A stretch of 15,457 nt of DNA from Bacteroidales bacterium UBA1223 (GTDB taxonomy: Bacteria; Bacteroidota; Bacteroidia; Bacteroidales; P3): the NCBI GenBank assembly GCA_002309155.1, contig DBXB01000033.1:1-15457 (forward strand), written 5' to 3'. Shown here piece by piece: positions 1-6,880 of this stretch (the first letter of the stretch is position 1; every line of letters starts with the position of its first letter). The notes beneath the pieces were generated by a model. It saw only the letters and a program-made list of their open reading frames with translations. It was not told the DNA's origin and made no database searches. A program made the position numbers and the translations under genes.

Positions 1-1161
1 ACCGACACCACCGACACCGCCATCGTCGGCTCGGTCATCCAGCCCATCATCTACAAGATTTTCTATAACGACACCAACCCCGGTTCTTCCGGAGTTCTTG
101 ATGTGAACACCGGTCTTGCCGACGACTACACCTACACCGTGAAGTATAAAGATATCAACAGTAACCTCAACAACGCCCGCTCGGGTCGTATAGCCCCTGG
201 CGATGACTACAAGGCTGTCAACATCCGCCTCCCTGGCCAGCCCGAGTTGGAGCCCAACACTGCCTATTGGGTTGGTTACGCTATGGCTCAGGATGGTTAC
301 TTCGGTGTTGCCCAGCACCTCTATGGCTACACGGATGCTAGCGGAGCAACTGTCCGCTACTATCAGGATCCCGACTTGGCCGAATACTACTATCAGTTCA
401 CGGCCGGATCCTATGATGTTATCGCCTCAACACCCGGCGTCCAGTATACATGCTGGTCAAGCGCCTATGGTCACTCTAACTGGCCTCTGATCCGCCTCAT
501 CGTTGGCCCGCGCGAAGAGCTCGACGAGTATAACATCGACGCCGTCTGCACCGACACCAACTACATAATCAGACGTGTTCTCGATGGCTACTATGTCAAT
601 ATGTGTGGCGACACCATGCAGGCCTATGAGGGTAGCGACGCTACCGTCTATGTCTGGCCTACTGGCGACAGCACCAGCGTGCATCCGGGTGTCATCGACA
701 CCATCATCATTGACGGTGAGCGCATCGCCGTTGACGACATCGATGAGTATGACGACTACATCATCAGCGAGGAGATTGAGACCCTGCGTAACGCCAGCGG
801 TGATGTGCTGCTCCATCGTGCCATCTACATCGTTACCTTCACCGGTCTCTCTGGCGACCACACCGTCAGCGCCGTTGGTCATGCTTATCCCTTCAACCTC
901 GGTATCGAGGCCGAAGCAGTTGAGGTCAGCCTCGGTCTGAAGCCCAACCCCGCCACCAACAGCGTCACTCTGAACATGCGCGGTGTTGAGGGTATGGTCA
1001 ACTGCAGCATCATCGACATGAGCGGCCGCGTTGTCTACAACCGCACCATCAATGCCGAGAGCGCCCAGACCATCGACCTGAGCAATGTCGCCGCCGGCGC
1101 CTACTTCGTGCGCGTCACCAACGACAAGTTCAGCAAGGTTGAGAAACTCATCGTCCGCTAA
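1..1161 (+). CDS. T9SS type A sorting-domain protein, 5'-truncated by window edge
   Basis: The frame is open from base 1 to the TAA at 1159-1161, giving 386 residues of a longer protein whose start lies outside the window; the first in-frame ATG-like start near 103 is internal. The last ~75 residues form a typical T9SS C-terminal domain: a PNPATNSVTLNM strand, then SIIDMSGRVVYN, then AAGAYFVRVTN and a basic VEKLIVR end. In Bacteroidota this domain sends a Sec-exported protein through the type IX system to the surface or medium. The part before it (Tyr-, Asp- and Thr-rich, beta-like) matches no family I recognise, so the function is unknown. Codons are strongly biased to C-ending forms (AAC, GAC, ATC, ACC, GCC), unlike several neighbours, which suggests high expression. 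A hairpin terminator follows 24 bp after the stop. Confidence is high for the sorting domain only. Confidence 0.85.
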   Translation, partial: TDTTDTAIVGSVIQPIIYKIFYNDTNPGSSGVLDVNTGLADDYTYTVKYKDINSNLNNARSGRIAPGDDYKAVNIRLPGQPELEPNTAYWVGYAMAQDGYFGVAQHLYGYTDASGATVRYYQDPDLAEYYYQFTAGSYDVIASTPGVQYTCWSSAYGHSNWPLIRLIVGPREELDEYNIDAVCTDTNYIIRRVLDGYYVNMCGDTMQAYEGSDATVYVWPTGDSTSVHPGVIDTIIIDGERIAVDDIDEYDDYIISEEIETLRNASGDVLLHRAIYIVTFTGLSGDHTVSAVGHAYPFNLGIEAEAVEVSLGLKPNPATNSVTLNMRGVEGMVNCSIIDMSGRVVYNRTINAESAQTIDLSNVAAGAYFVRVTNDKFSKVEKLIVR

Positions 1162-1184
1162 GTCCTAGCGACACGATAAAACAA

Positions 1185-1216
1185 AAAGAACTCCCCAACC
1201 GGGGAGTTCTTTTTTT
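1185..1216. terminator. Bidirectional intrinsic terminator between converging genes
   Basis: A perfect 12-bp stem (AAAGAACTCCCC at 1185-1196, GGGGAGTTCTTT at 1201-1212) has the loop AACC. A T-run follows on the plus strand and an A-run precedes it, so it can also act on the minus strand. It lies between the T9SS gene (+) and yicC (-), and so can stop transcription from both sides. Confidence 0.9.
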
Positions 1217-1221
1217 GTTAA

Positions 1222-1283
1222 GTAGTAAGGTAGTAAAAGTAATCTACACCCTTACACCTTTACACCCTTACACCATTACTACA
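1222..1283. repeat. 8-bp period tandem tract at the yicC 3' end
   Basis: Four successive octamers of the form TTACACC(C/T/A) run from 1244 to 1275, preceded by two GTAGTAA(G/A) octamers at 1222-1237. The next octamer, TTACTACA (1276-1283), contains the yicC stop codon (CTA on plus, TAG on minus, 1279-1281). The tract fills the whole gap between the terminator and yicC. Confidence 0.8.
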
Positions 1284-2148
1284 ACACATTTCCCAGCTGC
1301 TCCTTTATCTTCTCCAGCTCGTCCTTCATGGCAACAACGATGCGCTGTATCTCCACGTGGTTGGCCTTGCTGCCGGTGGTGTTGATTTCGCGCCCCATCT
1401 CCTGAGCGATGAATCCTAATTTCTTGCCACTGCTCTCTTCGTGCTCCATAACATCGCGGAAATAGTCGATATGTTTTGCCAGTCGGACTTTCTCCTCGGT
1501 GATGTCGAGTTTTTCCAGATAGTATATAAGCTCCTGCTCAAAACGGTTCTCGTCGACATTCTTTACTGCGGCGTCAGCAAGATAGGTACGTATCCTTTCT
1601 TTAGCTGTCACAATACGTTCCTGTTCGTATTGCGGTATCTCTTTGAGATATTTCTCGATAAGGTCTATATGTTTGACAAAATCCATTTTAAGGATTTCGC
1701 CTTCGTGTTTCCTCGTTGAATCGACAACGTCTATGGTGGCGTTTATCTCTGATGCCATCGATTGCCACTCTTCGTCACTTAGCACCGACTCCTCGTCGCC
1801 ATCCCATATCTCAGGTTGCTGCATGACCATGGAGAGTAGTGAACTGTCAGTCACGTCGCATCCCAGTGTCGCTGTCAGTTTCTTCAACTCGTTGTAGCGG
1901 TTCGTTGCTAGGTCGACGTTAAGTGAGGATTCCGACCGGTTGTCGCTCTCCTCGGTGATGACTAATTCGATCTTGCCACGTTCCAGACGGTTGATAAAAC
2001 TACGTATCTCCAGTTCATGTTCTTTGAGACTTTGTGGCAGTTTTACAATGGCGTCAATTTGTTTGCTGTTAAGGGTCTTTATCTCTATCGATAATGTCCT
2101 TCCGTTGATGTTGCATTGCCTCTTGGCAAATCCGGTCATCGATTTCAT
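1279..2148 (-). CDS. yicC: YicC/YloC family endoribonuclease
   Basis: The 289-residue product has the usual length and both family halves. The N-terminus MKSMTGFA(K) is the family hallmark. The C-terminal block (DUF1732) contains GKKLGFIAQEMGREINT, then GSKANH and a closing amphipathic helix DELEKIKEQLGNV. E. coli YicC has been characterised as an oligomeric endoribonuclease active on RNAs including the small RNA RyhB, so a cytoplasmic RNA-processing role is inferred here from family membership. It follows apbE by 81 bp of repeat tract on the same strand, with no recognisable promoter or terminator between, so co-transcription is possible. In many bacteria yicC precedes gmk; here it is followed instead by the converging T9SS gene. 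The stop codon sits inside an octamer repeat. Confidence 0.93.
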   Translation of the reverse strand: MKSMTGFAKRQCNINGRTLSIEIKTLNSKQIDAIVKLPQSLKEHELEIRSFINRLERGKIELVITEESDNRSESSLNVDLATNRYNELKKLTATLGCDVTDSSLLSMVMQQPEIWDGDEESVLSDEEWQSMASEINATIDVVDSTRKHEGEILKMDFVKHIDLIEKYLKEIPQYEQERIVTAKERIRTYLADAAVKNVDENRFEQELIYYLEKLDITEEKVRLAKHIDYFRDVMEHEESSGKKLGFIAQEMGREINTTGSKANHVEIQRIVVAMKDELEKIKEQLGNVL

Positions 2149-2152
2149 TATA

Positions 2153-2249
2153 TGTAAAGTTTAGAGTTTAAAGGTTAAAGGTTACAGAGTTTTATTTCTA
2201 GTTCTTCTAGATTTTCTAGAGTTTCTAGATTATCTAGTTATTCTAGAGT
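2153..2249. repeat. Composite tract: 7-bp units then 9-bp units (copy A)
   Basis: Heptamers TGTAAAG, TTTAGAG, TTTAAAG, GTTAAAG and GTTACAG run from 2153 to 2187. After a short AGTTTTA joint come six 9-bp units with a TCTAG core, such as TTCTAGTTC, TTCTAGATT and TTCTAGAGT, from 2196 to 2249. The last nonamers overlap the 3' end of apbE. The segment 2156-2211 matches the reverse complement of 5006-5059 with about 3 mismatches and one 2-nt gap (counted by eye). Confidence 0.85.
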
Positions 2250-3261
2250 TGTTATCACATTTCTTAAACCGTTCCGTCGCATAGGTGCTGTAGTGTCCGC
2301 CGTCGTCGTAGATGAAGAATGCGGTCTGGGCTCCCATGTCGTCAGGGTGTTCCTCGATGAATTGCAGAGCACGGTCGAGTCCCATGACCATAAATGCTGT
2401 GGCCAGGGCGTCGGCTCTCCATGCCACGGTGTCGACCACCGACACGCTCAGAAGGGTGTGCGTAACAGGTCTTCCTGTTGAGGGGTCTATGGTGTGGGAA
2501 TATCTCACACCATCTTTCTCGTAGTATTTGCGATAGTTGCCTGAGGTCACTACGGCGAGGTCGTGTAACTGTATGGCGGTCTCTATTTCGGGACTGCTGT
2601 ATTTGTTTTCAGCAGGGCGTTCGATGCCTACGGTCCATGGAGTGCCGTCGCCTTTTGTTCCCTTGGCGAAGACTTCCCCTCCAATATCAACCAGGTAGTT
2701 TTGTATTCCGTGGCTTTCTAAGAAGTGGCCGATTAGGTCGGTGCAGTATCCTTGGGCTATAGCATTGAAATCCAGCATTACCTCGGGTGCAGATTTATGA
2801 ATGATTGGAGTCCCGTCTTCGTTGTAAGAGATGACAGGTTGGATGCCTACGAAATTTCGGAGACTGTCGATTGCTGAGTCATCTACATCCTCGTGTTTTG
2901 AGAAACTGAATCCCCACAGTTTTACAAGTCCGCCGATAGTGCAGTCAAAGCATCCTTCTGTATAGCTGTTCATCTCAGTCGATAGACGGCAGAGGGTGGC
3001 AAAGAGTGGGTTTACTATACTGTCGCGGTTTTCGTTCACTCGGCGTATCAGCGAGCTGTCGACCCATAGTGACGCCGTCTGGTCGAAGTCGTCGAGCAGG
3101 GAGTCGATAGAGCTTTGCAGGTCGCGACCCATGGAGTCGTAATAAATGATGCTGTAGTATGTGCCTTGAGCTTCACCACGCAGCTCAATTCTTTTGTCGC
3201 CTCTTCCGCAGCTTGTGAATAGTGCCAGGAGTAACGTCAATAATAGACAGAGGATTCTCAT
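2230..3261 (-). CDS. apbE: FAD:protein FMN transferase, ApbE-family lipoprotein
   Basis: ApbE proteins use FAD to attach FMN covalently to a Thr/Ser of target flavoproteins outside the cytoplasm, for example NqrB/NqrC or RnfG subunits. The 343-residue product starts with a lipoprotein signal peptide ending LFTSC (Cys18 as lipidation site). Family motifs appear in order: LDFNAIAQGYCTD (~163-175), VDIGGEVFAKG (~191-201), HTIDPSTGRP (~256-265, flavin/Mg region) and WRADALATAFMVMG (~281-294, with a metal-binding Asp). Length is normal for the family. No nqr or rnf genes are nearby, so the target is unknown. The last residues (about NNSRITR) and the stop are written by the nonamer repeat tract, so the natural end may have been replaced. 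A minus-strand terminator at 3287-3321 separates it from the upstream T9SS gene. I see no clear promoter. Confidence 0.95.
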   Translation of the reverse strand: MRILCLLLTLLLALFTSCGRGDKRIELRGEAQGTYYSIIYYDSMGRDLQSSIDSLLDDFDQTASLWVDSSLIRRVNENRDSIVNPLFATLCRLSTEMNSYTEGCFDCTIGGLVKLWGFSFSKHEDVDDSAIDSLRNFVGIQPVISYNEDGTPIIHKSAPEVMLDFNAIAQGYCTDLIGHFLESHGIQNYLVDIGGEVFAKGTKGDGTPWTVGIERPAENKYSSPEIETAIQLHDLAVVTSGNYRKYYEKDGVRYSHTIDPSTGRPVTHTLLSVSVVDTVAWRADALATAFMVMGLDRALQFIEEHPDDMGAQTAFFIYDDGGHYSTYATERFKKCDNNSRITR

Positions 3262-3286
3262 GTGTTTCTATTCCGTAACCAGATGC

Positions 3287-3321
3287 AAAAAAGAAAGCGT
3301 CCGGACAATCCGAACGCTTTC
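3287..3321 (-). terminator. Intrinsic terminator after the T9SS repeat-protein gene
   Basis: The stem GAAAGCGTCCGGA (3293-3305) pairs with TCCGAACGCTTTC (3309-3321), and on the minus strand a six-T run follows (3287-3292). One position is a G-U pair in minus-strand RNA but a C-A mismatch in plus-strand RNA, which fits use on the minus strand. It lies 20 bp after the stop of the 3341-4720 gene and just before apbE. Confidence 0.88.
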
Positions 3322-3340
3322 AGGATTCTTCATTAGTATC

Positions 3341-4720
3341 TTATTTTGATAATACCACTGTGCGGGTGCTCACCTTGCCGTTGGCAAGTTCGATACGAAC
3401 CACGTAGTTGCCGTTGGTGAGGGTGCTCAAGTCAACCTCGTTGGCGGTGTTGGCATTGATGACCTGTTGTCCCATCATGTTGAACACAGAGACATTCTTG
3501 ATGGTCTCAGCTGTGCTGATATTGATCTTGGCGCAGGTGGGATTCGGATAGACATTCAGTATGTCGTTGTCGACATCGTCAAGTCCAAGCAGGTTTGCCA
3601 TGACGGTCACATAAGTTGTGGAGGCGCATTGTATACCTTGAGAGGTAGAAGATGCGGTTAAGTACACGTCGACATTGCCAGTGACATTGGTGAGGACGAT
3701 GCTGTCCTTGGTGGAGCCGTTACTCCAGAGGAAGTTAGCGTTAGCCTTGTCGCATTTGCCTCTGAGTACAGCGTCTGAACCGGGTTTCACACGGAGGTCA
3801 CCTTCAATGGAGACAACAGGACTGCTGACGATTTTAACGTCGAGGATGATAAGGCTGTCGCATCCATTGGCGGCCTCTTTGGTAAGGGTGACGGTGTCAA
3901 GTGCGTTGTAGGTATAGTATTTCTCGGTAGAGTCGTTGACTGTGAAGGTGAATTCATCGCATTCTCTGGCGATGACGTTGTTGATTCCGTAGCTCTTGAT
4001 ATTGAAAGTCACGGTCACGAGGCTGTCGTAGCATTTCTCAGCGGTGCGGGGATGCATGATTCTGCGGCCTGCGGTGGTGTTGCCGTAAGCTTCGGAGGTC
4101 ATCACAGTACCGTCAACAGTTACGGTAGTCCAGCTTTGTGAAGCGCTGAAACGGAAACGGGTTCTGTTGCATGCGGTGACGACGGTGTCGTAAGTCTTCT
4201 GAGTGTGCTGGATAATGGTCAGATCCATTGTCAGCAATGAGTCGCATGCGGGGTTTGTGGTATCGGTGATCATGGTCATGCCGGTGGTGCGGAGGGTGTC
4301 GCCTTTCCATACCAACGAGTCGCAAGCCGTGACGGTATATAACTTTGTCGCCGTGCCTGTAAGGTTCAGGTTAATGGTCACGATACTGTCGCAGTTGTCT
4401 ACACTTTTGAAAGTCTGGGTGTGGAGACCTGAAGTTGTCAGTGTGGAGTCGCCCCACTGATATGTACAACCACCCGCGATTGGTGTAGAGATCATAATGG
4501 TGTATTGAGGGTGGATGTTGAGGTCGAGGATGTAGAGGGTGTCGCCCACAATGGCGGTGTAAGCACCAGAGGCAGTGTAGGTGACGCCGTTCACTGGCCA
4601 TATATATGACACGCAAGCGTCAATTGTAGTGTCGATGTGGACAGATGCGTTATGCTGAGCATTCATCGCAAGAGGCATCATCATCGCGGCCAATAACAGG
4701 AAGAATAATCTTTTTTTCAT
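3341..4720 (-). CDS. Secreted Cys-rich repeat protein with T9SS type A sorting domain
   Basis: The 459-residue product begins with a Sec signal peptide (residues 1-21, hydrophobic core FFLLLAAMMMPLA, likely cut in AMNA-Q). Residues ~31-298 carry about four degenerate units that open with a Cys (positions 36, 133, 184, 254; best form TACDSLVW) and close with CDSxxxxxLxI (around 110, 159, 230, 287). Paired cysteines suggest a disulfide in each unit. Residues ~300-375 look like an Ig/PKD-type beta domain with two cysteines (323, 365). The end (~385-459) is a T9SS sorting domain: LNVYPNPT, VSVFNMMGQQV, LTNGNYVVRIELANGK, VVLSK. I infer a surface or secreted adhesin-like or structural protein; no catalytic motif is visible. 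It has a candidate promoter at 4833-4840, a ~110-nt AT-rich leader and its own terminator, so it is probably monocistronic. Confidence 0.9.
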   Translation of the reverse strand: MKKRLFFLLLAAMMMPLAMNAQHNASVHIDTTIDACVSYIWPVNGVTYTASGAYTAIVGDTLYILDLNIHPQYTIMISTPIAGGCTYQWGDSTLTTSGLHTQTFKSVDNCDSIVTINLNLTGTATKLYTVTACDSLVWKGDTLRTTGMTMITDTTNPACDSLLTMDLTIIQHTQKTYDTVVTACNRTRFRFSASQSWTTVTVDGTVMTSEAYGNTTAGRRIMHPRTAEKCYDSLVTVTFNIKSYGINNVIARECDEFTFTVNDSTEKYYTYNALDTVTLTKEAANGCDSLIILDVKIVSSPVVSIEGDLRVKPGSDAVLRGKCDKANANFLWSNGSTKDSIVLTNVTGNVDVYLTASSTSQGIQCASTTYVTVMANLLGLDDVDNDILNVYPNPTCAKINISTAETIKNVSVFNMMGQQVINANTANEVDLSTLTNGNYVVRIELANGKVSTRTVVLSK

Positions 4721-4832
4721 CGTGTAGATTGAATTAATTATTGTTATACTACTTATTATTTATTTCTTAAATCACATGTTGTCAAATAAATGCAATATTA
4801 TTTGCACTTTACTTGACATTTTTATTAATATG

Positions 4833-4840
4833 CAAAGATA
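4833..4840 (-). promoter_or_regulatory. Candidate Bacteroidota -7 box for the T9SS repeat-protein gene
   Basis: CAAAGATA on plus reads TATCTTTG on minus, a full match to TAnnTTTG, 112 bp before the start codon in very AT-rich DNA. No convincing TTTG -33 element lies at the expected distance, so this is moderate evidence only. Confidence 0.5.
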
Positions 4841-4898
4841 GTATTTTTTTTTAAAATAGGTATCTTATTAATAATTTTTTCAATTTTCAAGGTCTCTA

Positions 4899-4975
4899 GT
4901 TCAAGGTTCAAAGTTCAAGGTTCAAAGTTCAAGGTTCAAAGTTCAAGGTTCAAAGTTTAAAGGTCAAGGGTCAAG
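4899..4975. repeat. 11-copy 7-bp tandem array (GTTCAAG/GTTCAAA)
   Basis: Eight heptamers alternate strictly between GTTCAAG and GTTCAAA (4899-4954), an effective 14-bp period. They are followed by GTTTAAA, GGTCAAG and GGTCAAG (to 4975), with no spacer between units. The array lies in the 330-bp gap between rlmD and the T9SS gene. The rest of that gap is AT-rich leader (4721-4898) and a small GGGC-AAA-GCCC hairpin at 4978-4988 without a T-run. Confidence 0.92.
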
Positions 4976-4989
4976 GTGGGCAAAGCCCC

Positions 4990-5062
4990 TAGTATTATTA
5001 GAAACTCTAGAAGAACTAGAAAAAACTCTTTAACCTTTAACCTGTAAACTTTAAACTTTATT
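4990..5062. repeat. Composite heptamer-nonamer tract (copy B, inverted relative to copy A)
   Basis: Read on the minus strand from 5062, heptamers AATAAAG, TTTAAAG, TTTACAG, GTTAAAG and GTTAAAG are followed by an AGTTTT joint and then nonamers TTCTAGTTC and TTCTAGAGT plus degenerate units. This is the same order as copy A on the plus strand (2153-2249), so the two are inverted copies. The rlmD stop codon (5051-5053) and its last three sense codons lie inside the heptamers. Confidence 0.85.
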
Positions 5063-6478
5063 CAGCGTCAGCACGGCGATGTTCTCCACATGCTGAGTAT
5101 GGGGGAACATGTCCACAGGTTGTATAAGTATCGTGGAATATTTAGAGGAGAGCATTTCCAGGTCTCGGGCTTGTGTCGCCGGGTTGCAGCTGACGTATAC
5201 TATGCGGCGGGCTTCGATGTCGAGCAGTTCTTGCACCACCTTCTCATGCATGCCGGCTCTGGGTGGGTCGGTGATGATGACGTCGGGACGGCCGTTGGCG
5301 GCCACGAACGAATCGGTGAAGACCTTGCTCATGTCGCCAGCATAGAAGGTGCAGTTGTCGATACTGTTGATTTTGGCATTCTCACGCGCGTCGGCTATCG
5401 CCTCCTCGACATATTCTATTCCAACGACCTTGCGGCACTGTGACGCCACAAACTGGGCGATGGTTCCTGTGCCTGTGTATAGGTCGTAGACCGTCTCGTC
5501 GCCATGCAGGTCGGCGTTGCGTGCCACGAAGCTGTACAGTTTGAAGGCCTGGGCGGAGTTGGTCTGATAGAAAGATTTGGGATTGATTTTGAATTGCAGG
5601 AAGCCGTCGTTGTCGTAGCGAGGCATACGTTCCACAATGAAACCCTTGCCACGGTAGGTGTGGACATCCAAGTCGCCGTAACTGTCGTTCATCTTGCTGT
5701 TGATGATATACAACAGGGAGGTGATTTCGGGGAATTGTTCAGCGATAAAATCCATGAGTGGGTTCAGCCACTCGGGTCTATCCTCAGCGACAATGACAAT
5801 TACCATAATCTCACCTGTCGAACTGTTACGGATGACAAGATTGCGTAGATATCCTGTATGATTCCTGATGTCGTAGAAAGGGAGTCCATTCTCGATGGCA
5901 TATTGTCTGACACTGTTGCGGATGCTGTTGGAAGGCTCCTGCTGGAGTGCGCAGTGTTCGATAGGGATTACTTTGTCGAACACTGTGGGGGCGTGGAATC
6001 CGAGAGCTCCGGGATCGTTGTCGTCACGCAATTCCCCTGTCGCCAGCCATCGTTTGGTGGAGAAGGTGAACTCCAGCTTGTTGCGATAGTTGTAAATATT
6101 GTCCGACCCACAGATAGGTTGCATTGAGGAGGTGTCGATATGCCCTAACCGCTCGAGGTTGTCACGCACCTGCTTCTGCTTGTACTTCAGCTGTTCGCCA
6201 TAGTCCATGGTTTGCCATTTGCAACCTCCGCAGACACCGAAATGAGGACAGGCCTCGGGTACTCTGAAGGGAGAAGGTTTCTTGATGGCGATGGCAACGC
6301 CTTCGGCATAGTTTTTCTTCTTCTTGAATATCTTCAGGTCTATCACATCTCCCGGAACCACAAAAGGCACGAAGACTACCATGCCGTCGACTCGCACAAT
6401 AGCCTTGCCTTCGGCTCCGGCGTCGCAGACCTCGACGTCGGGGATTATGATTTCATGTTTTGTCCTGCTCATCTTCAT
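5051..6478 (-). CDS. rlmD: 23S rRNA (uracil-C5)-methyltransferase, RlmD/RumA family
   Basis: This SAM-dependent enzyme methylates C5 of a uridine in 23S rRNA (U1939 in E. coli for RlmD). The 475-residue product has an N-terminal TRAM domain (~10-65). Four cysteines fit a [4Fe-4S] site: C77, C83, C86 (CPHFGVCGGC) and C176 (EHCALQ). The methyltransferase fold shows SAM motif DLYTGTGTIAQFVA (~332-345), TDPPRAGMH (~403-411), the catalytic nucleophile C431 in YVSCNP and the base Glu in HVENIAVL (~463-470). All key residues are present. Bacteroidota often carry more than one paralogue of this family, so the exact target uridine is inferred. It lies downstream of rpmH, beyond a terminator. The start could be M1 or M3. 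The last codons fall in a heptamer repeat. Confidence 0.93.
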   Translation of the reverse strand: MKMSRTKHEIIIPDVEVCDAGAEGKAIVRVDGMVVFVPFVVPGDVIDLKIFKKKKNYAEGVAIAIKKPSPFRVPEACPHFGVCGGCKWQTMDYGEQLKYKQKQVRDNLERLGHIDTSSMQPICGSDNIYNYRNKLEFTFSTKRWLATGELRDDNDPGALGFHAPTVFDKVIPIEHCALQQEPSNSIRNSVRQYAIENGLPFYDIRNHTGYLRNLVIRNSSTGEIMVIVIVAEDRPEWLNPLMDFIAEQFPEITSLLYIINSKMNDSYGDLDVHTYRGKGFIVERMPRYDNDGFLQFKINPKSFYQTNSAQAFKLYSFVARNADLHGDETVYDLYTGTGTIAQFVASQCRKVVGIEYVEEAIADARENAKINSIDNCTFYAGDMSKVFTDSFVAANGRPDVIITDPPRAGMHEKVVQELLDIEARRIVYVSCNPATQARDLEMLSSKYSTILIQPVDMFPHTQHVENIAVLTLNKV

Positions 6479-6492
6479 GGATTAAGCCGTAA

Positions 6493-6526
6493 AACTAAAA
6501 AAGAAGTATTGGCTACAATACTTCTT
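6493..6526 (-). terminator. Intrinsic terminator downstream of rpmH
   Basis: A perfect 11-bp stem AAGAAGTATTG (6501-6511) / CAATACTTCTT (6516-6526) has loop GCTA. On the minus strand it is followed by a T-rich tail. It lies 54 bp after the rpmH stop and 15 bp before the rlmD start, so rlmD would need its own promoter or readthrough. Confidence 0.82.
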
Positions 6527-6545
6527 AAGCTTCATTCTGGCAAAA

Positions 6546-6568
6546 GTATCTCCACCGTCGGGAGATAC
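6546..6568 (-). other. Second hairpin just after rpmH
   Basis: GTATCTCC (6546-6553) pairs with GGAGATAC (6561-6568) around a 7-nt loop, followed on the minus strand by TTTTG. It begins 11 bp after the rpmH stop. It could be a weak first terminator or a 3'-protecting hairpin in tandem with the one at 6493-6526. Confidence 0.5.
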
Positions 6569-6579
6569 CAGCACATTAT

Positions 6580-6726
6580 TTATCGTTCGTCGGAGACGGT
6601 CAGTTTCTTTCTGCCTTTTTTGCGGCGAGCGGCCAAAACTTTTCTGCCATTTGCTGTGGACATTCTCTGGCGAAAACCGTGCTTATTTGCTCTTTTTCTG
6701 CGTGATGGTTGAAATGTTCTCTTCAT
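6580..6726 (-). CDS. rpmH: 50S ribosomal protein L34
   Basis: Translating the minus strand from ATG 6724-6726 gives 48 residues ending at TAA 6580-6582. The sequence starts MKRTFQPSRRKRANKHGFR, continues through RMSTANGRKVLAARRKKGR and ends KKLTVSDER. This is the full L34 consensus (KRTFQPS, HGFRxRM, GRKVLxxRRxKGRK). L34 is a small basic protein of the large ribosomal subunit. The gene is easily missed because of its size. It is divergent from the TPR-secG pair across a 176-bp AT-rich gap. On the minus strand two hairpins follow, then rlmD. The rnpA-yidC neighbours common in other phyla are absent. Confidence 0.97.
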   Translation of the reverse strand: MKRTFQPSRRKRANKHGFRQRMSTANGRKVLAARRKKGRKKLTVSDER

Positions 6727-6748
6727 TTTTTACTCGTTTTTGGAGTTG

Positions 6749-6756
6749 CAAAAGTA
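6749..6756 (-). promoter_or_regulatory. Candidate -7 box for rpmH
   Basis: CAAAAGTA on plus reads TACTTTTG on minus and matches TAnnTTTG. It lies 22 bp before the rpmH start, giving a short leader. No clear -33 TTTG was found at the expected distance. Confidence 0.55.
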
Positions 6757-6880
6757 CATATTTTTTTCAATACCGATAGTAAAAAATGTTTAAAACTTTG
6801 AAAATATTATTTAAAATACTAGTTGTCAGTGATATAATTTTTTTTATTTTGTTGATTATTTCTATGTCAAAAAAATGGTG

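Noticed and set aside
457..882. A 141-codon minus-strand frame within the first T9SS gene
   Set aside because: It is fully antisense to a C-biased coding region and has no motif, start signal or promoter; it is a shadow.
4899..4975. CRISPR array
   Set aside because: Units are 7 bp with no spacers and no cas genes; it is a simple tandem array.
4978..4988. GGGC-AAA-GCCC hairpin after rlmD as a terminator
   Set aside because: The stem is only 4 bp and no T-run follows on either strand.
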